Of a stretch of 64,000 nt of DNA, positions 10,966 through 24,880 are shown piece by piece. This DNA is from Melanocharis versteri (lineage: Eukaryota; Chordata; Aves; Passeriformes; Melanocharitidae). The stretch lies in NCBI GenBank assembly GCA_013397845.1, contig VZTG01007430.1:186001-250000 (forward strand), given 5' to 3'. Within the stretch, counting starts at the first letter, position 1. Each line of letters begins with the position of its first letter. The position numbers were made by a program, and so were the translations under genes. The notes beneath the pieces are model-generated. The model worked only from the letters and a program-made list of their open reading frames with translations. It was not told where the DNA came from and made no database searches.

Positions 10966-13900
10966 AAGTAAGAAAACCTCCCGCAACCAGTTACTGTTTG
11001 TTCCTTTGCAGTTTTTATCTGTGTGTTTTATGTTACTCCTTGTGATATGTTTTTGGGAAAGGTTGCTGTATGTTTTGGGAGAAAATTGCTTTGTTTCAGG
11101 GGGAAAATGGGCGGCAGTTTAGCCCATTTATTGAGTTCATTATGCACATTGTAAAACCCCTTTACTAGTAATTATTCCATAAACAGTGAGTTCAGCTCTT
11201 CTCAGTTTGCTCAACATCTGAATATAGAAAGGAACTAAAGAAAAAGTCCCGAAGCGGGTATGAAGAAGCCCAGCTTGGGAGATCAGGTATAAAGAGCCTC
11301 ATTCATTTTGGTTTATCTGTAGTACAGGGATATGCCCTTACTCCATGAATCATCTCCTGACATCTGTTTGCAGCACTGTTTTCCTAGCAACTGCAGCTCT
11401 GTTTTAGATCTGGGCTCTCAATGGCCGCGTTTGTGCCGAAAGATGCGAAGAGACAATCCAAGCTCTTCCTAGTGAAGCTGTGCCTTTCAGCCCATTTAGC
11501 CAATTTATTTTCTTCCCTGAGGCACAATAAATACCGGTTTTAAAAGTCTACCAGCTGAGATGCTTTTTCTGTGTTGGTGCAGAGATGCTTATCTGTTGCT
11601 TACCACAACTGGAGTGTTTCCCCAACACGATCTGGCAGCGTGGGAGAAGATGGCCATGGGCTGTGTCCTGTTGAAGGGATGAGCTGTGTGTGCACCATGC
11701 TTGCTCTACCTTTCCTGCAGGTTTTTCTGAGCTGTCATGGCACTCGTAGATGTGGGAGAGGACGTGGTCTTGAAGGAATGCTGCCAGTGATGGCAAGGAC
11801 CCACTCCTAGCAACGTGCCTGTTTGAACAAGTAGTTGGATTAGGCAGTGGGATTATACGCAATGTGGAGTGTGGAGCACTGCATGAGTAACGCTCTGGGA
11901 TGGATCCATAAGCTGTGATTAAAGGGAAGGTGACATTTCATACACCTCTCACCTAATCTTTCCTTGCCTGAATTTCATCCCTGGACGGTTTGGGTGGGGG
12001 ACTCCTGTAACTGAGGCAGAGGTGGCCACGTAGATCATGTTGATCTGATTTTTGCCATTTGTGCTCCCCGGAGAGGGGGGATCAAGAATTGACTTGGGAC
12101 AGAGGGATTTTTTTACTTCAGCTGATGTGGATGGATTGGTCAGGAGTGTAAATGTATGGGAGTACAAGTGGTATATCCATGTTAAGGGACAGGCAATGTT
12201 CACTCTGCTCTATCTGTACCAACATGCAGTTCCTGCAGGAGGAGCAGGAGTTTACACCTGCAGTAGAACCCTACAGCTACTGGACTATGAATCATAAAAT
12301 ACAGTGTGTGTTACCCCACAGGACATGAATTTGACTGCCTTACCCTTCCTGGACTGACTTGCATCCTGCAGAGCATGGAGGGTGCCAGTAGCAAGTAGTC
12401 ACTGTGAAGGATGAATGCATTTTGGCTTGGGATAATGCTGAGAGGAGAGAGACCCCTCACGTTTGGAGTATTTTCTTTGCAAAAGGATTGCAGAGTGGAG
12501 ATGGGAAGACTGAATAGTGTTGCTGAATACTGGCCAGCTTCCTGCCACCTTCATGGATCACACACAGCTCTTGGTGTTGATGAAGGTACAAAGAAGACAA
12601 CCTCTGTAGATCCCCTATACCACAGTATTTCCAGCAGGAGATGGAACAATCTGCTTCTGTGGAAATGCAGAGGGACCAGGACAAGGACAGAAGAGGGAGT
12701 GGGGCTAAAACTTCTGTTTAGCCCAGCTTGTGTGCATAGCAGAGCTGTGTGAGGGAAAGAGCTGGTGCAGAACATGCTGTTATCTCACCACAGGAGGGGA
12801 AATGGGACAGAGCTTTGACTCCGGGCATAACTTTGGTCTCGTAGGGAGGCATGTTTGCTTTCTAACCTTCCTGCAGCCTGCTGATAACTCCCTGCACAAT
12901 GCAGCTACACAGATTGGCTCGAGAGGTTTTTGAGGAACTGCTGACCCTGGTACAAGCAACACTGTTTGTGACCGGGGATGAGGAAGAAGAGAAAAGAATG
13001 GCATTAGTTATCTGAGCATTAAGACTTAGGCTGCAAGTTCTATCAAAGGAAATGACAATTAAGATGGAAAACAAAGCACTTGTAATTGCTTTCGTGGAAA
13101 TGTAGGGAGGAGGCAGAAATGTGGGGTTTGTGGGAAGAAGTTCTGCTTTCTGAATCTTCTGGGCTGTTGGTTGCCAGGAGAAAGACCAGAAGTTGGTGAA
13201 TGGTGGAGCAAAAAGGTGAGGCAGAGAGAGGAATGAATACGCTGGACACCCCTTGGTCTGTGACACACAGCCTGTGTACATCCATCCATGAAGTGGTTGT
13301 AGAGACACTTCAGAGATGGGTTCTGTTCAATTTCCATTAGAGACCTGTGTGCTGTGTGGGTTTGTGTTGTTAATAACCACCTAAATGATGCAGGGAGAGG
13401 AATGAAAGCTGCCTCACAAGAAGCGTGTCCAGCTTCTTGGAAGCTCTTGAATCGTGAGCAATGTGCGTCTCTGCTGGCAGGAATATTTGGTGAAATATTC
13501 AAGTTCAATAACTGAATGGAATTCTTCTAGCAAAGCCAAGCCCAAGGGTGAAGGTGGTTGTGCATCATCTAGTTACAAGGTGTTTCTGGGGGAGGGAAGC
13601 ACAGAGCACTTGGAGGCTGTTCTCACTTCAGTGTAACCCGAGGGGGTGCTGCTTTGTTTCCTTCCTTTCCCCCATCTTTAAAGGGCACAATTCATCTTGC
13701 CAAGCTATATAACATATCTGCATGAGAGACAGTTCTCCAGACTCCTTTCATAGTCACTGGAGAGGAGCACAAGCTTTTGAGCCATGATTCATCCACACTG
13801 AGTTGCACATCTAAAAATACATTGGACAAACTGCCCTACAAGTGCCTGTTCCTCTCCATTGTTTCTGCTGAGCTCAAACAATGAGCACTTACAGAGGTAT

Positions 13901-16900
13901 TGCTCTTGTGGCTGTTTAGTGTCAGGAGAGCTGAATCTTGGCCAAAGTGTCTCATGTCCCAGCAGAGCGTCTAGGAGGGCTCTGGATGCCCTCATTTCCA
14001 CCAGACTCGGTGTTGGTTGTGCAGTGTAAGGTATTTGGCTGTACCTGAGGCCGGGGAGCAGACAGCAGTGTCCAGTTTAAATCCACCCTCCTCCTCTGGT
14101 CAGTCCCTGGACTCAGACAAGCTTCGGGCTGGACCCGACAATGTGCTGTGAGTAAGAGGCCGAAGGGGATTTGCAGAGTGGCGTTTTCAAGGTCGCACAC
14201 CAGGGTAGCGGCAGAGGTGGAAGCAGTGAGGACACTGCGGGCTCTCAGGGGTGTGCTCCTTCCCCTGCCCGAGCTCCTGGCAGCTGCCTTGCAATCTGCT
14301 GCGCTCCCGGGGGCGAGACTGCACTGGCTGTCAGTGGTGGACAGCACCCGGTAGGTACTCACTCACTTCCTTTGGCCGAAAACCTTCTGCAAAATTACAC
14401 AGGCTCGTCCTCCTTTCCCTGTCTTTTCTCTTGCAAAAATCCGTAGTTCAGGCACAATGCTGAAGTGTTGTGCACCCACGAGGCTGCGGAGGGTGACTGT
14501 GTGTGTGCTCTCAGCCACAAGCAGCTAAACCTCAGGGTAAGTGTGCAACAGTTCAGTCTTGTCATGGCCCAAGACAGCAGGTGTGGCTATTCCCTCGTGG
14601 CTGGGAGATGTGTGGCAACTCTTTAAACAGACACATCCACACCCTGCAATAGATATATCTAAATGCAGACCTCAGGGAGCCACGCCCTGGTCACCTCTGA
14701 AGTGTTGGTGCCACCATCGTGTTATTTAGCAGTCTGGAAAAGAAATCACCAGCTCTTGTAGCAAAAGCCTATCTGTGCTGGTAAACCGGGTAGGCTAAGG
14801 ATAAAATTCCTCCTGTGTGGAGAACTAGTTCACAGAAGAAAGACTTCTTTTGCTAAATGAGCTAAATGTCGAGGGAGAGATTTGCTGAAGGAATTTGCTT
14901 GTGTAGCAGAGATATGAAGCACAGGCAGGTACTGAGTGTTAAATGGATCCTATGCATGTCTGATTCTAGACAAATACCAGACTATTCTATCTTTCTTGAT
15001 ACATGAGAAAGAATATGATAGCCATGAAATAGAAAGAACGTGTTGTCTGAGCCAGAATTTGATTCCTAAAGTTCTTCTTAGGAGGTCTGTGGGTGAACTC
15101 CAGGAGGTGAAACAGATTGCAATTTGACCCCGGAGAGAACAACTGGGGAGAGGAGGGAAAGAGCAAATTATTAAATAAGAGCTGGGAGAAAAGCCAGTCT
15201 CCAAAAATAAAGTTTGAAGATCAATTCCAGGTATTTCCTGGCATTGTCATCCTGCTTCATCAACTGCTCAGACTGTGACAAGTGGTTTCACAGTTAGCAG
15301 GCTGACAGGTTTAGGGTTGTTTGGTGGGTTTTTTGGTTTTTTTTTAAAAGAAAAAGTGCATGATAAACTGTTTGCAGTGTTGTTTCTTATGCAAAACTGG
15401 GTGGAATGTTGGTGACGAAATACCCCTGGGATGGAGAAAGCAGAGCTTGTTGTTGTAAGAGGGAATCAAAAGCAGGACCAGCTTTGTTTTGGAGAAGTGA
15501 AGAGTCGGGATTTTCTTCCCAATTACATGTCCAGGTCACCTCAGGAGTTCCTAAGGGGGTGGAAGTGGGTATCTATGCAATTTAGTGTGAGCAAACAGTG
15601 TTCCTGCAGAGCAGTTGTGCCTTCCTGGTGCTGTAGGTAGCCTTGGAATGGCTTTGCGGATAGTGTTGGTGAGTGGAGGCATCACCTTTGCAAAGCTCGG
15701 AGGCATCTCTGAACATGTTTCTTCTTGCAAAAATTCTGCAAGAAGCCAGTCCAGGAGTTCACTGTACTGAAAACCAGCGTGCGGATTGTGAGGAAATCGG
15801 AGGAAATTGAATATCCTGTTCCAAGGGCTTGTGTTGGTGATCACACGCCATCTCCCTGCCAGGGTTTCGTTGTGGACGGTGACTCCGAGAGGTGTGTCCC
15901 TAAAAGCTGTACAGAAACGCGCCTTAGTGGGCTGGAGTTGGCTCGGGCTGGGGTTGGCTCATGTCTGACCTCACCTGCTTGGCCCAGCTGTGCTGCCTGG
16001 CCCGGGACAGGATGGTGCAGCAGCTCTGCTTACGCAACACAGCCTCTGGTGCTTGACTGGACTTGTCTGTAAGTAACTTTCGTGTCGGTAATGCTGGTGC
16101 CTTTCAGCGAGGGAGATGCACGGGGCTCAGGGGCATCTGTCCTGGTTTGTCTGCGTTGTAAGAAATCCTGATTCTCAAAGAAAGCAGCCTGGGCACTCTG
16201 TGATTCAGGCTTGGATGGGAAGACTCTTGTCACCCTGAGTTGTGCAGAAGTGGAATGCTGTCGTGGTTTGACATGATATAAGTAAGGCATTCTTTAATCT
16301 GGGCTATTTCTAATTTGGAGTACTTGGCTTTGCAGTTGCACCTGTATTTTATTTTTTTATTTTGTATAGCAAGAACAGTTTATTCTAGGAGGTTACTGTG
16401 CAACACCAAGTTCTTTCTCGTGGGTTGTCTGTGAGCCCTTTGGCTGTTTGGTCCTCTCTGGCATCAGCACTGGCAGGAGCAACAGTGTTTGGCCTGGTTT
16501 TCACTGCACACAAAAAGTTAGTCTACAGGCTTGAAACGACGCTATAAATCAGAGATTTAGGTTTGTGGTTTGTGTTTTTTTTTTTTTCTTTCCTCTAAAG
16601 CAGCTAATTCTTTAGAAGCAAAGACAAAGATATTTTATTTGTCTGAAGTGGTAAAGGAAAGTGCTTTTCTTAGTGGAGAAGGTCCTGCACTGTCAGTGTG
16701 GGAGACGCCGCCGTCGAGGGGCCCCTTTCGTATGTGCAGAACCAGCACAGGCGTGCGAACATGCAGGCTGTGCTTGTGGAAAGGCTGCTCTGCCCACAGA
16801 CCTTGGAGTACGTGGGACAGAAGGCACAAAACAAACAAACAAGACCCTGAACTAGCACTTCGAAGGGAATTTTCAGCTGGAAGAATTATAGGGACGTGAA

Positions 16901-17884
16901 AAACTCATCCTTTGGAGAGGCAGCCCCTCCAAGTCAGAGGAGAGGTGTGCTGGGGAAGCATAGTAGCTTGCGTGGCTGTAACCTCAATTGGACCTGCTTG
17001 AGAGAGAAGCTGATGAATTCACAGCTGCCAGGCTAGGACCTATCATTTAAATTGTAATTTTCCCTTCAAATTTGGCAAGCTCCATTTGTCATTTGCTTGA
17101 CAAATCTCTCTTTTGTGTTTTCCTTCTGCCCGCGTAAAACAGCGAGCACTGCTGGAGAGAGCTACTTGCAGTGGATTCCTTTTCTCTGCTATATTTAGTG
17201 ATCACAAGAAGTTTGTGATCTTGGCAGGAATACTGCCAAAGCAGATAGGTTTAGCTTGAGACGTGCCCTTTCTCTTTTGGCTCCCAAATCCACGGTGCAG
17301 TTCATTTTCCTCCCCTTTCCCGGCGCCGTCAATGGCCCTGTCTGCGAGGTCTGTTGTGCAAACATTGCTCTGCTGCTTCCAGGGACTCTGCTCAATCAGA
17401 ACAAGTCCCTGCTTCAGTGGAAACTCCTGCGTTCAGATTGTCACTATCCCCAGTGGTTTTCTCTTTTCCTAACTTCCTGAAAGAGCAGATTACTGCTCTT
17501 CAGGAAGGTCTTTCTGAACAGTCTTATGATTTAATTTAGAAACTCCAGGCCTTTTATTGCTTTGGAGAGCTTCACTCAATGGAATAATGTGTTTGTTAAC
17601 CATCTGACTTTTTCCTTTATTTGGGGAAAAAGGGAATTGGGAAGGCAGTGGGAAGGAAACATTTGTATTCCTTCAAAGGCAGAATATTGCTAGGAGCCTG
17701 TTTCTCGTTAATATCGTACCATTAATGCCAAGTAGATGTAGTTGTTTTATACTGATATTTTAAATACCTTTACCATGGAGAGTGGTTCCAGTGTGCCTGT
17801 GAGTCTGTATTAAAACGCTGACTTTCAGTTGCAATCCCAGGGAGGGAAAGAAGCACTTGTAAATAAGAACAACTTGTTGCAATG
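10966..17884. other. Presumed first-intron sequence
   Basis: No exon or RNA gene recognised over about 6.9 kb. About 14040-14530 is moderately CpG-enriched but too weak to call an island. A 13-T run near 16577-16589 precedes CTTTCCTCTAAAG, which resembles a splice acceptor but has no coding support. Confidence 0.6.
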
Positions 17885-18625
17885 CTTCTTGCTCGGCTAG
17901 CGTAGGCAGCGTCGTCCGGTTTGTTCCGATCAGGCGTGAGAGCTAAAACTCTCTCTGATGGCAGGCCATTCCCTACTGTACAGTCTGACTCGGGGCCAGG
18001 AAGCCCGAGGGGGGCTGTGACGAGCTGTGTGCGGCTCTGGCGCTGGGAGCTGCACAGCTGAAGGTCAGAGGTCTGTCTGCGCCCTGCGGCGCCGGCACTG
18101 CCCGGCCACGCTGCGCCCTTTCCCCTTTCCAGAGGAGGCCAGGCACAGCGTGGCTGCTCCGTGCTGTGCCTGGCTACAGCCTGAGCCTGAGCCCAGCTAG
18201 CCGGGGCAAGCGGCCAGGTAGGGCTGTCTGTCGTGGGAAAAGGGAGAGAAGCTTGTAGGAGTGAAATGACGGCGATTGTCATCTTGCCGCCTGCTTTCCT
18301 AGTTAACCCGGCGTGTAGGAGGAGGTCGCGTTTGTGCGCTGGATGCAATTCCCAGGTACAGCACGGGTCTGGAGCCAGCCCGTGTTTCTCGTGTTGTTTT
18401 TGTGATAACCCTTCCCCGCAGCCCCGTTATCTGCGGGAAGTGGCCTTGGGGCTGCTCTGGCCGGCGGGGGAGCGCGAGACCAACCTCTGCTCTGGAAAAG
18501 CTTTTCCATTCGGGCCTCACGGCAACACGCCGTTCAAATGACATGGCTTTTTGAACATAATTGGAGGCTTCTGGGCATTGCACAGGTAGATTTGGGCCGG
18601 GGTGTGCTCACGGGCTTTGTGTTTT
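17885..18625. promoter_or_regulatory. Second CpG island, candidate alternative SYNE2 promoter
   Basis: By hand count there are about 38 CpG in 18001-18540. At roughly 58% GC this gives an observed/expected ratio near 0.8, against strong CpG depletion in the surrounding sequence. The region sits about 8 kb before the ATG exon. A plausible + strand donor, CCCAG|GTACAG, is at 18355-18356. No coding exon is seen. Alternative first exons are known for SYNE genes, but their use here is inference. Confidence 0.5.
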
Positions 18626-21600
18626 GGAAATTGAATTGTCGCCCAAGCCCTTGGCGTTGATGGAGGCGTGAAGTTACCATAGTGTTTTTGGCTTCCTGCG
18701 TAGCAGTGGACCCTGGGGTGATCGAGGTGTATGGCATCATCCTCTTGAGCCTCCAGGCATTCAGCACTCCTCTTTTTCACCTTAACTGGGATTTTAAGTC
18801 CTGAGCAGTTCTTGTGTTTATTAACAATATGGAAAACCTTGGAAACCAGTTGAAAACTGAATTGTTTCTGCAATTTTAGTGCGCTTTGGCACTGCCTTCC
18901 CACTTGGGAACAGATAAATGTGAGATAGGCTCTTATTCTGAGAACAAGTAATTGCATCGTGCACCTCCATGGGTCAACCTTTGTGACTGTGTGAACAAGG
19001 CTTAGCTCTGTTAATAGAAGCATTTCTCTGTGTGTGTGTTAACATCAGCATGGAGTTCGTGCAGTTTTCAAACTGTGTAATTGTGCCAGGATGACTGATA
19101 TATTACCACCCCCCCAAGAAAAGAAAAGGTCAAGAAAGACACTTTCCTAACTGCGTTTTATAAATTGATTAACGCAATGAGAAGATCCACTGTGCTTCTG
19201 CAACGGGAAGTGTTACTGCTGTGTAAATCAAAGACAAACCAGCAACATTTGCTGGCCTTAAAAATGGTGTGGCTTTTGTATACTCATATGCTTGTCCTGG
19301 CTGGTTTTCAAAAGCTATAAATAGATCGCTGGGAAGTCCCAGATAACAAAAATGTACTGCTGCTGCTTGTCATAAATAAACTTGTAAGTGCTGCCTTGGT
19401 CTTGCAGCTCCTCTTTGGAGGAGTCCTTACTTGTCCATTTGTTTCCAGAGCATCAGGTCACATGAGACAGGACTCTTTCTGTGGCAGTGGGGTGCAGCTT
19501 CGTGTCCAGCTCTGAACTTCCTGAAGGACTTATGTTCTCTGGGCTTGGTGTCTTGCAGGTCTATCTAATGCTCTCTTGGCTTGGTTCTGCCTGAGCAGAG
19601 TTGTTCAGTCTTTTCCAAGCTTTTCTCTATTCGATTCCTTCATCTCCAGCTACTGATAGCATAGGAATACCCAAGGCCAGGCTTGTTTCAACTTCATCCC
19701 AGGCAGTGCAGAGTCTCTCTGATGCCACATGCACTAATATCACTTATTAAAAGACTGGCTGATACCCATCTGACTGCTGTTGGGTGTTATGTAGGATCAG
19801 GAGGCTGTAGCCTCTTTTCTGTATCACCTTCAAAGGGATGGAAACCTAATGGAAGCACTTTTCTTCCTCCAGGAAAGCACAGAGAATACGTCATTATTGC
19901 ATACTGGATGATGACAAATAATTTTTTTCTGCCAGACATAGAGAAGTTGTCAGTCCCTCAAGAGGTGAAGTCAAGGTAGATCTGTCAGTGGTGCTGTCCT
20001 GATTTTTGCCTCCTGAGGACCTGGCTTTGAAGGGAAGGGAATCTGCGTGTTTTCTGTGTGATCACATTCCAGCTGGGAACATGATACAATCTGAGACGGC
20101 CCAGAAGAGCAATGTTGGCAAGCGCTTTAAATGTGGAAAGGATGAACTTCAGTTTGGAGTAGGATCTTAAAAAAAAAAAAGAATGTTTAAATGCAAAGAT
20201 GATAGAAAATGCATCCTTTAAACAGACCTTTCTCCCCACCACTGTGTGATAACATGGTAAGTGAAGCATTGAGGAGAAAGCAGGACCACGAAACTGAGAT
20301 ACTGTGTGAACTTCTCAGGCTTAACAGAGGTCTGAGTACATCAGAAGTGACGGGTAAAGAAAATACTTTAAAAGAGTGAAAACCAAACCAACGTGATGTA
20401 AGGGGTTTCCTGTGATAATTATTTAGGTCATGGGGTCATGATTTGGATGCCAACAATTTGCCTTTAGGGGGGCTCTAAGGGATTTACAGGAAGAGAGTTT
20501 ACCAATAAAGGTGGCTCAGTAGCACTTTGCAAGGCGCAAGGCTCAAGACTCGCACGTATGAATGCTGCTTCTTCTTTCTGAATGTAAAATAAACAGATAT
20601 CTTTGTTAATAGCCAAAAAGGAAAGGGTCTTCAGTTGGTCAGCATTGTGCAGCTCTGCTTCCTTGGGATTGGTTCACCAAAGATAAAAATCTGCAGTTTC
20701 TGTTCATGACATTGGCTTGGCTCAGTGCATGAGTAATAATAATCTGTTGCTAGGAACAGACTGCAGTTTACATGGAGAGGCCTCTGTGGAGGGCAGGTCT
20801 TTGAGTCCCTGAGTGGGTCATAAATAATCAGTGGCACTTCAAAGGAGGAAAAGTGAAAACAAGCGGTTGGAGATGCCATGAAAAGATGTCTGCAATTCCT
20901 ATTGCAACACCAGTGGAAAGCATGGAGCCAACATAATTGGGAAGGTATGGGGCATGGATCTGCAAAGGCAAAACCAATGAAGCAGGGATTTACTAACAGT
21001 GGATTACAATATTCAGCTACCTCTAGCTGGCCTTGTTTGCAAGGTATCTGCTGCTTTCAGCTTTAAGGAGTGCAAAACTGAGCTAATTTCATGGCATATG
21101 ATTTTTCAAGATTGGCTCCTGGGGAGGGCTGTGAGGGTACATTTGTGCAGGGACATGCACAAGTTCGCTGTGATCTCTGGGGCTGAAAGGGCTCTTACCT
21201 GGGACAGTGTGGAAATCACACCGACTGGTTTACCTTGCTTCCTGAACACTGTGCACAGCTGCTTTGTAGAGGCAGCTTTAAATTAATTGATGAAACACCC
21301 ATTTCCTGTTTTAGCTGTAGTTACATGCATTGTTTTTTGAAGATGGCAGTGGTTTAACCGTAAGGAGTTTGCTGTGTAGCTGCTGGGTTTTCCATGCGAT
21401 GGAATCTTACCATCTGTGGTACCTGGAACAGCTGAAAGCCAAGGTTTGCAAACCACCCTGATCTGAACTAATGTTAAGGCCGTGGAATCCTTTCTAATGA
21501 ATCCTCCAAATCCATCTGAAACTTTTTCCCCCCTTCCTTCTGAGACAAGAATGTCCTTATAAAGACCCTGCTTAAGAAGAGCATCTCTTAGGTCTCATTA

Positions 21601-23843
21601 GGACTTAAGCCTCACTGGAGACAAGGTATTTAAATCAGTGCTGTCTATTCTTATGATAATGGAATGCAAAGCCTGGGTATGATTATTTTCAGGTTAGTTC
21701 CTTGAGATTTGCAGTCTGCTACTTGCTCTTAGTTTTCTGTCTTATCAGTGTGCCTATGTGTGTATGTTAGTGCCTAGGATTTGCTGCAGTCTGCTGGCTA
21801 GTATCAGCTGAATTTGGTAGAGGAAGGGAAATTACAGTAGAACTGATGTGATGCAACTGTGCTGATACAATTTCCACCAGTGTTTTTAGGTGCCTATTGT
21901 GGAAATAGCTGGAGAGGTATGGAAAGAAGGGTTTGAGTTTTAGGAGTGCCCTTATGGCAGGGAAAGATTTCTTGATGATTTAGCCATTTGAGCTGCGGAT
22001 TGAGCCCAGGTGGCCAAGAATTTGCCCCTTTGGAGAACACCATGGAAAGCTTTCTTCTCAAGGAGGACATTGCTAATGCACCTTTCTTGTATGATTTATC
22101 CTGTGTTGAGGAAAAGATGAGCTTGCACAAGAGCTCTGGTGCAATTCACAGAAGTTAATCCACAGGAGGTGAATCTATTGGAAATAAGGTCCCAGTGTGC
22201 CTGGAACTGTCTCTTTCACTCTGTGATACCTCACAGGCTATCCCAAGGTGTGAGCAGTTAATGCTTTCCTACATTAATGCTAGATCCTGCATTAATGCTA
22301 GATTTTTCAGAGAGGGAAAGACAGTCATTCTCTTCTCCTTTGTTTTTATGCCCTCTGAGAAAGAGTGATTTGAAAGCATTTGATTTGTTTTCAATACTGT
22401 GGGTATGTATTTCCTCGTTGTCCAGTGTTTCATGGAGGGAAAGGGATTGGTTTAGCTGTGCAGTTCATGGAGTTGTTATGAAACAAAATAACTGACTTAA
22501 ATATGAAGTAGAAAAGATTATCCTTCCCACTGCCTATGAAAACCATTGCTGGTTGGTGGGTTTGGACTCTTCAGATCTTGATGGTTCTAGACTCTTCAGA
22601 GGCTGCAGTAATATAGTTACGGTTGATAATGCTGTATTTGAATGAAATTTGGGGCAGGGAGGAGGACAAAGTGGGCATATTGTCCCTGTGTAATCCCTTC
22701 CTAGACAATCTGTGCTTTGTACCTTTTAAAGAAGACTAATCCTTGCAGGTGTGTCCTCCAAGAGTGTGTTTGTGTCTCCCCTTCAAAGCACCTGGGGAGT
22801 CCTCTGTTGGGGCAGGGCAAAATGCATCTTCTGTGTTGGATGGTGAATTGAGGGTTTGAGGGACATGAAAGCTTTAGCATAAATTTACCTGGTATTAGCT
22901 GTGTGTCTTCATAGCCTGCACTGTGGATTCGTTGAGTGGATGTCTGTGTTTAAAGAAAGAAGTTTAAAATTTCCCATCCTTTTGGGAAGGAGGCCACAAA
23001 TTGACTTTAAAAGAAAATAAGAGCATATGCTTTTCTTCACTTACACATGTTCTATGATCATGTGCTGTAATTTAAGTTAATTAATTAATAAATCAAGTAA
23101 CTTAATTAAAATTTATTCATCTTTTAGTGTTTAATATATTTTCTGCTTTGAAATCCTGCAAGTTTTATTGGCTTTAACTACTTTACTGCCTAGAGGTCTG
23201 AACTGAGATTGGGGTCCCATCACATGAAGTGCAGTGCAAGCACATAAAAGGAGACACTGAGTGCTGTGTTGTTGCTGTAGTTGGCAAGGGTTGGGGACAG
23301 AGGAGGAACAGTCATGGAAAGGTTAAAAATATATTTTGTGTTGTTTATGAAATGCCCATCAAGAGTTGTCCATGGGTCTTGCACACTTTCCTGTTATTAT
23401 AATGGAATTTTAATGCCAAATCCTGCCCACTTTCTCTGGGCTGTGGTCCCAGTGACTCTAGCATCATGCAAGCTGGTTGAACATAAATTGGCTCTGCCCA
23501 TGTCATCATCTCAAATGTGGATGCTTAGAAGTTGAACAGATATGTATGTTCCCACTGTTTGGGAGTTTGCTGACATACTTCCCACTTGGGTCATTTGTCA
23601 TCACCTTCAAGGTGGTGATCAAAAAACCAAATTCAAGACTTAGATACACCCAAAAAATAATAAGGCCACCTGACATTTTGCATTTTCAGACTTTGGGTTT
23701 GTATTGCTTAATCCTGAGAGTAAAAAGAAGGGAGTTTCCCAGGAAAGATTGCCTTGTTTTGGGCATAGGCAGCATAGCTGTGAGCTCTGGATTCTTGCTT
23801 AGCCCTTGCCCATCCTCAGTTCCTGTAAAAGCCCAGTGTTTAT
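18626..23843. other. Presumed first-intron sequence
   Basis: No exon, RNA gene or large repeat recognised in 5.2 kb. Small features only: an A12 run near 20169-20180, a 14-base direct repeat (CATTAATGCTAGAT, about 22272-22302), and an AT palindromic patch (TTAATTAATTAA, about 23076-23110). Confidence 0.6.
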
Positions 23844-24440
23844 TATAGAATTCCAGGTTGGAAGGGACCTCAAGGACCATCTGGTCCAACATTTTGTGCT
23901 AAAAGCGTGGTCCAGACAAGATGGCAGAGCATCTGCCCAGCCAAGTTGTAACCGTGCCAGTGTTGTGGAATCCACCACTTCCCTGGGGAGATTAATCCAA
24001 TGAGTGATTGTTCTATGGAAAATTTTCCTCTTGTGTCTAATAAAAATCTCCCTAGCAATAACTTGTACCCACTGCCCCTCATCTTTTCCATGTGACTCCT
24101 TGTAAAAAGGGACTCTCCATCCTCTCCGTGGGCACCCTTCAAATACTGGAACTTGGTAATAAGGTGTCCCCTCAGCCTTCTTTTCTCAAGGCTCAGCAAA
24201 CCCAGTTTTCTCAGCCGTTTCCCCACACAGGCCTCCCAGTCTTTTGGTCATCTTTGTGCTCTTCTCTCTCCAGCCTGTCCACATAATATTTTGTACAGCG
24301 TCGTCCCAAACTGCACCCGGTATTCCAGGTGTCCTGACAAGTGCTGAGCAGAGTGGGGTAATGGCTTCTCTGTCTTTGCTGGTGACACCCTTGTTTGTGC
24401 TGCCCAGCATTTTGTCGGCTTTCTTGGCTAATTTAGATAT
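23844..24440 (-). mobile_element. CR1 LINE 3' fragment
   Basis: The + strand is the reverse complement of CR1: it begins ATAGAATTCCAGGTTGGAAG, continues GGGACCTCAAGGACCATCTG and CACTTCCCTGGGGAGATTAA, and later has AGCCTTCTTTTCTCAAGGCT and CAGTCTTTTGGTCATCTTTG, in the usual CR1 order. The element is on the minus strand, 3' end left, and about 600 bp survive. Its sequence differs clearly from the copy at 5737, so it probably belongs to another CR1 subfamily. Confidence 0.92.
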
Positions 24441-24814
24441 CTTATGATTTCCATCCTGAACTCAAGGCTTGGCTTATTTATATCATCATGTTCTTATGCC
24501 AGCCAGAGATCAAATTAGTCCTTTTCCTCCTATTTTTGCTTGCTAAGCAAGCCAAACTCTTGTGAAATATGGGGTTTTTTAGATTATCCAGCTAGGTCTG
24601 ACCTTTACCTGCCCCAGCTAGAACGCCCCTTGCTTGAATCTGGTGCCTTGAGTAGCAGTTGTAAGTTTTTGGTGACTTGCAGAAGTGCTGCATAGTCACC
24701 TGAGCAGCTGGGATCTGTGCTTCAGCCTTATGAGCTAGTATCTATTTCTCTAGAAATCCGGAAACTTTTTTCATTGCCTTTTTTCTCTCTGGCCTTTGCT
24801 TGTCATCAGTAAAG
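24441..24814. other. Presumed first-intron sequence
   Basis: 374 bp between two CR1 pieces. Nothing recognised. Confidence 0.5.
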
Positions 24815-24880
24815 TGATGTCCCGTGGCGGGGGGGTTGGGCTGATGGCCCCTTCCAGCCCAGAGCACGCTGTGGTTCTAA
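24815..24880 (+). mobile_element. CR1 3' tail fragment
   Basis: GGGGGGGTTGGGCTGATGGC followed by CCCTTCCAGCCCAGAGCACG and GTGGTTCTA resembles the sense 3' end of CR1. It lies about 375 bp from the opposite-oriented copy at 23844. It is short and decayed. Confidence 0.6.

Noticed and set aside
16577..16640. Possible cryptic exon after a T-run and CTCTAAAG
   Set aside because: No similarity of the following frame to nesprin and no clear donor at a matching distance.
23076..23110. AT-rich palindrome as a regulatory or origin element
   Set aside because: Simple TTAATTAA-type sequence that is common in AT-rich introns. Nothing else supports a function.
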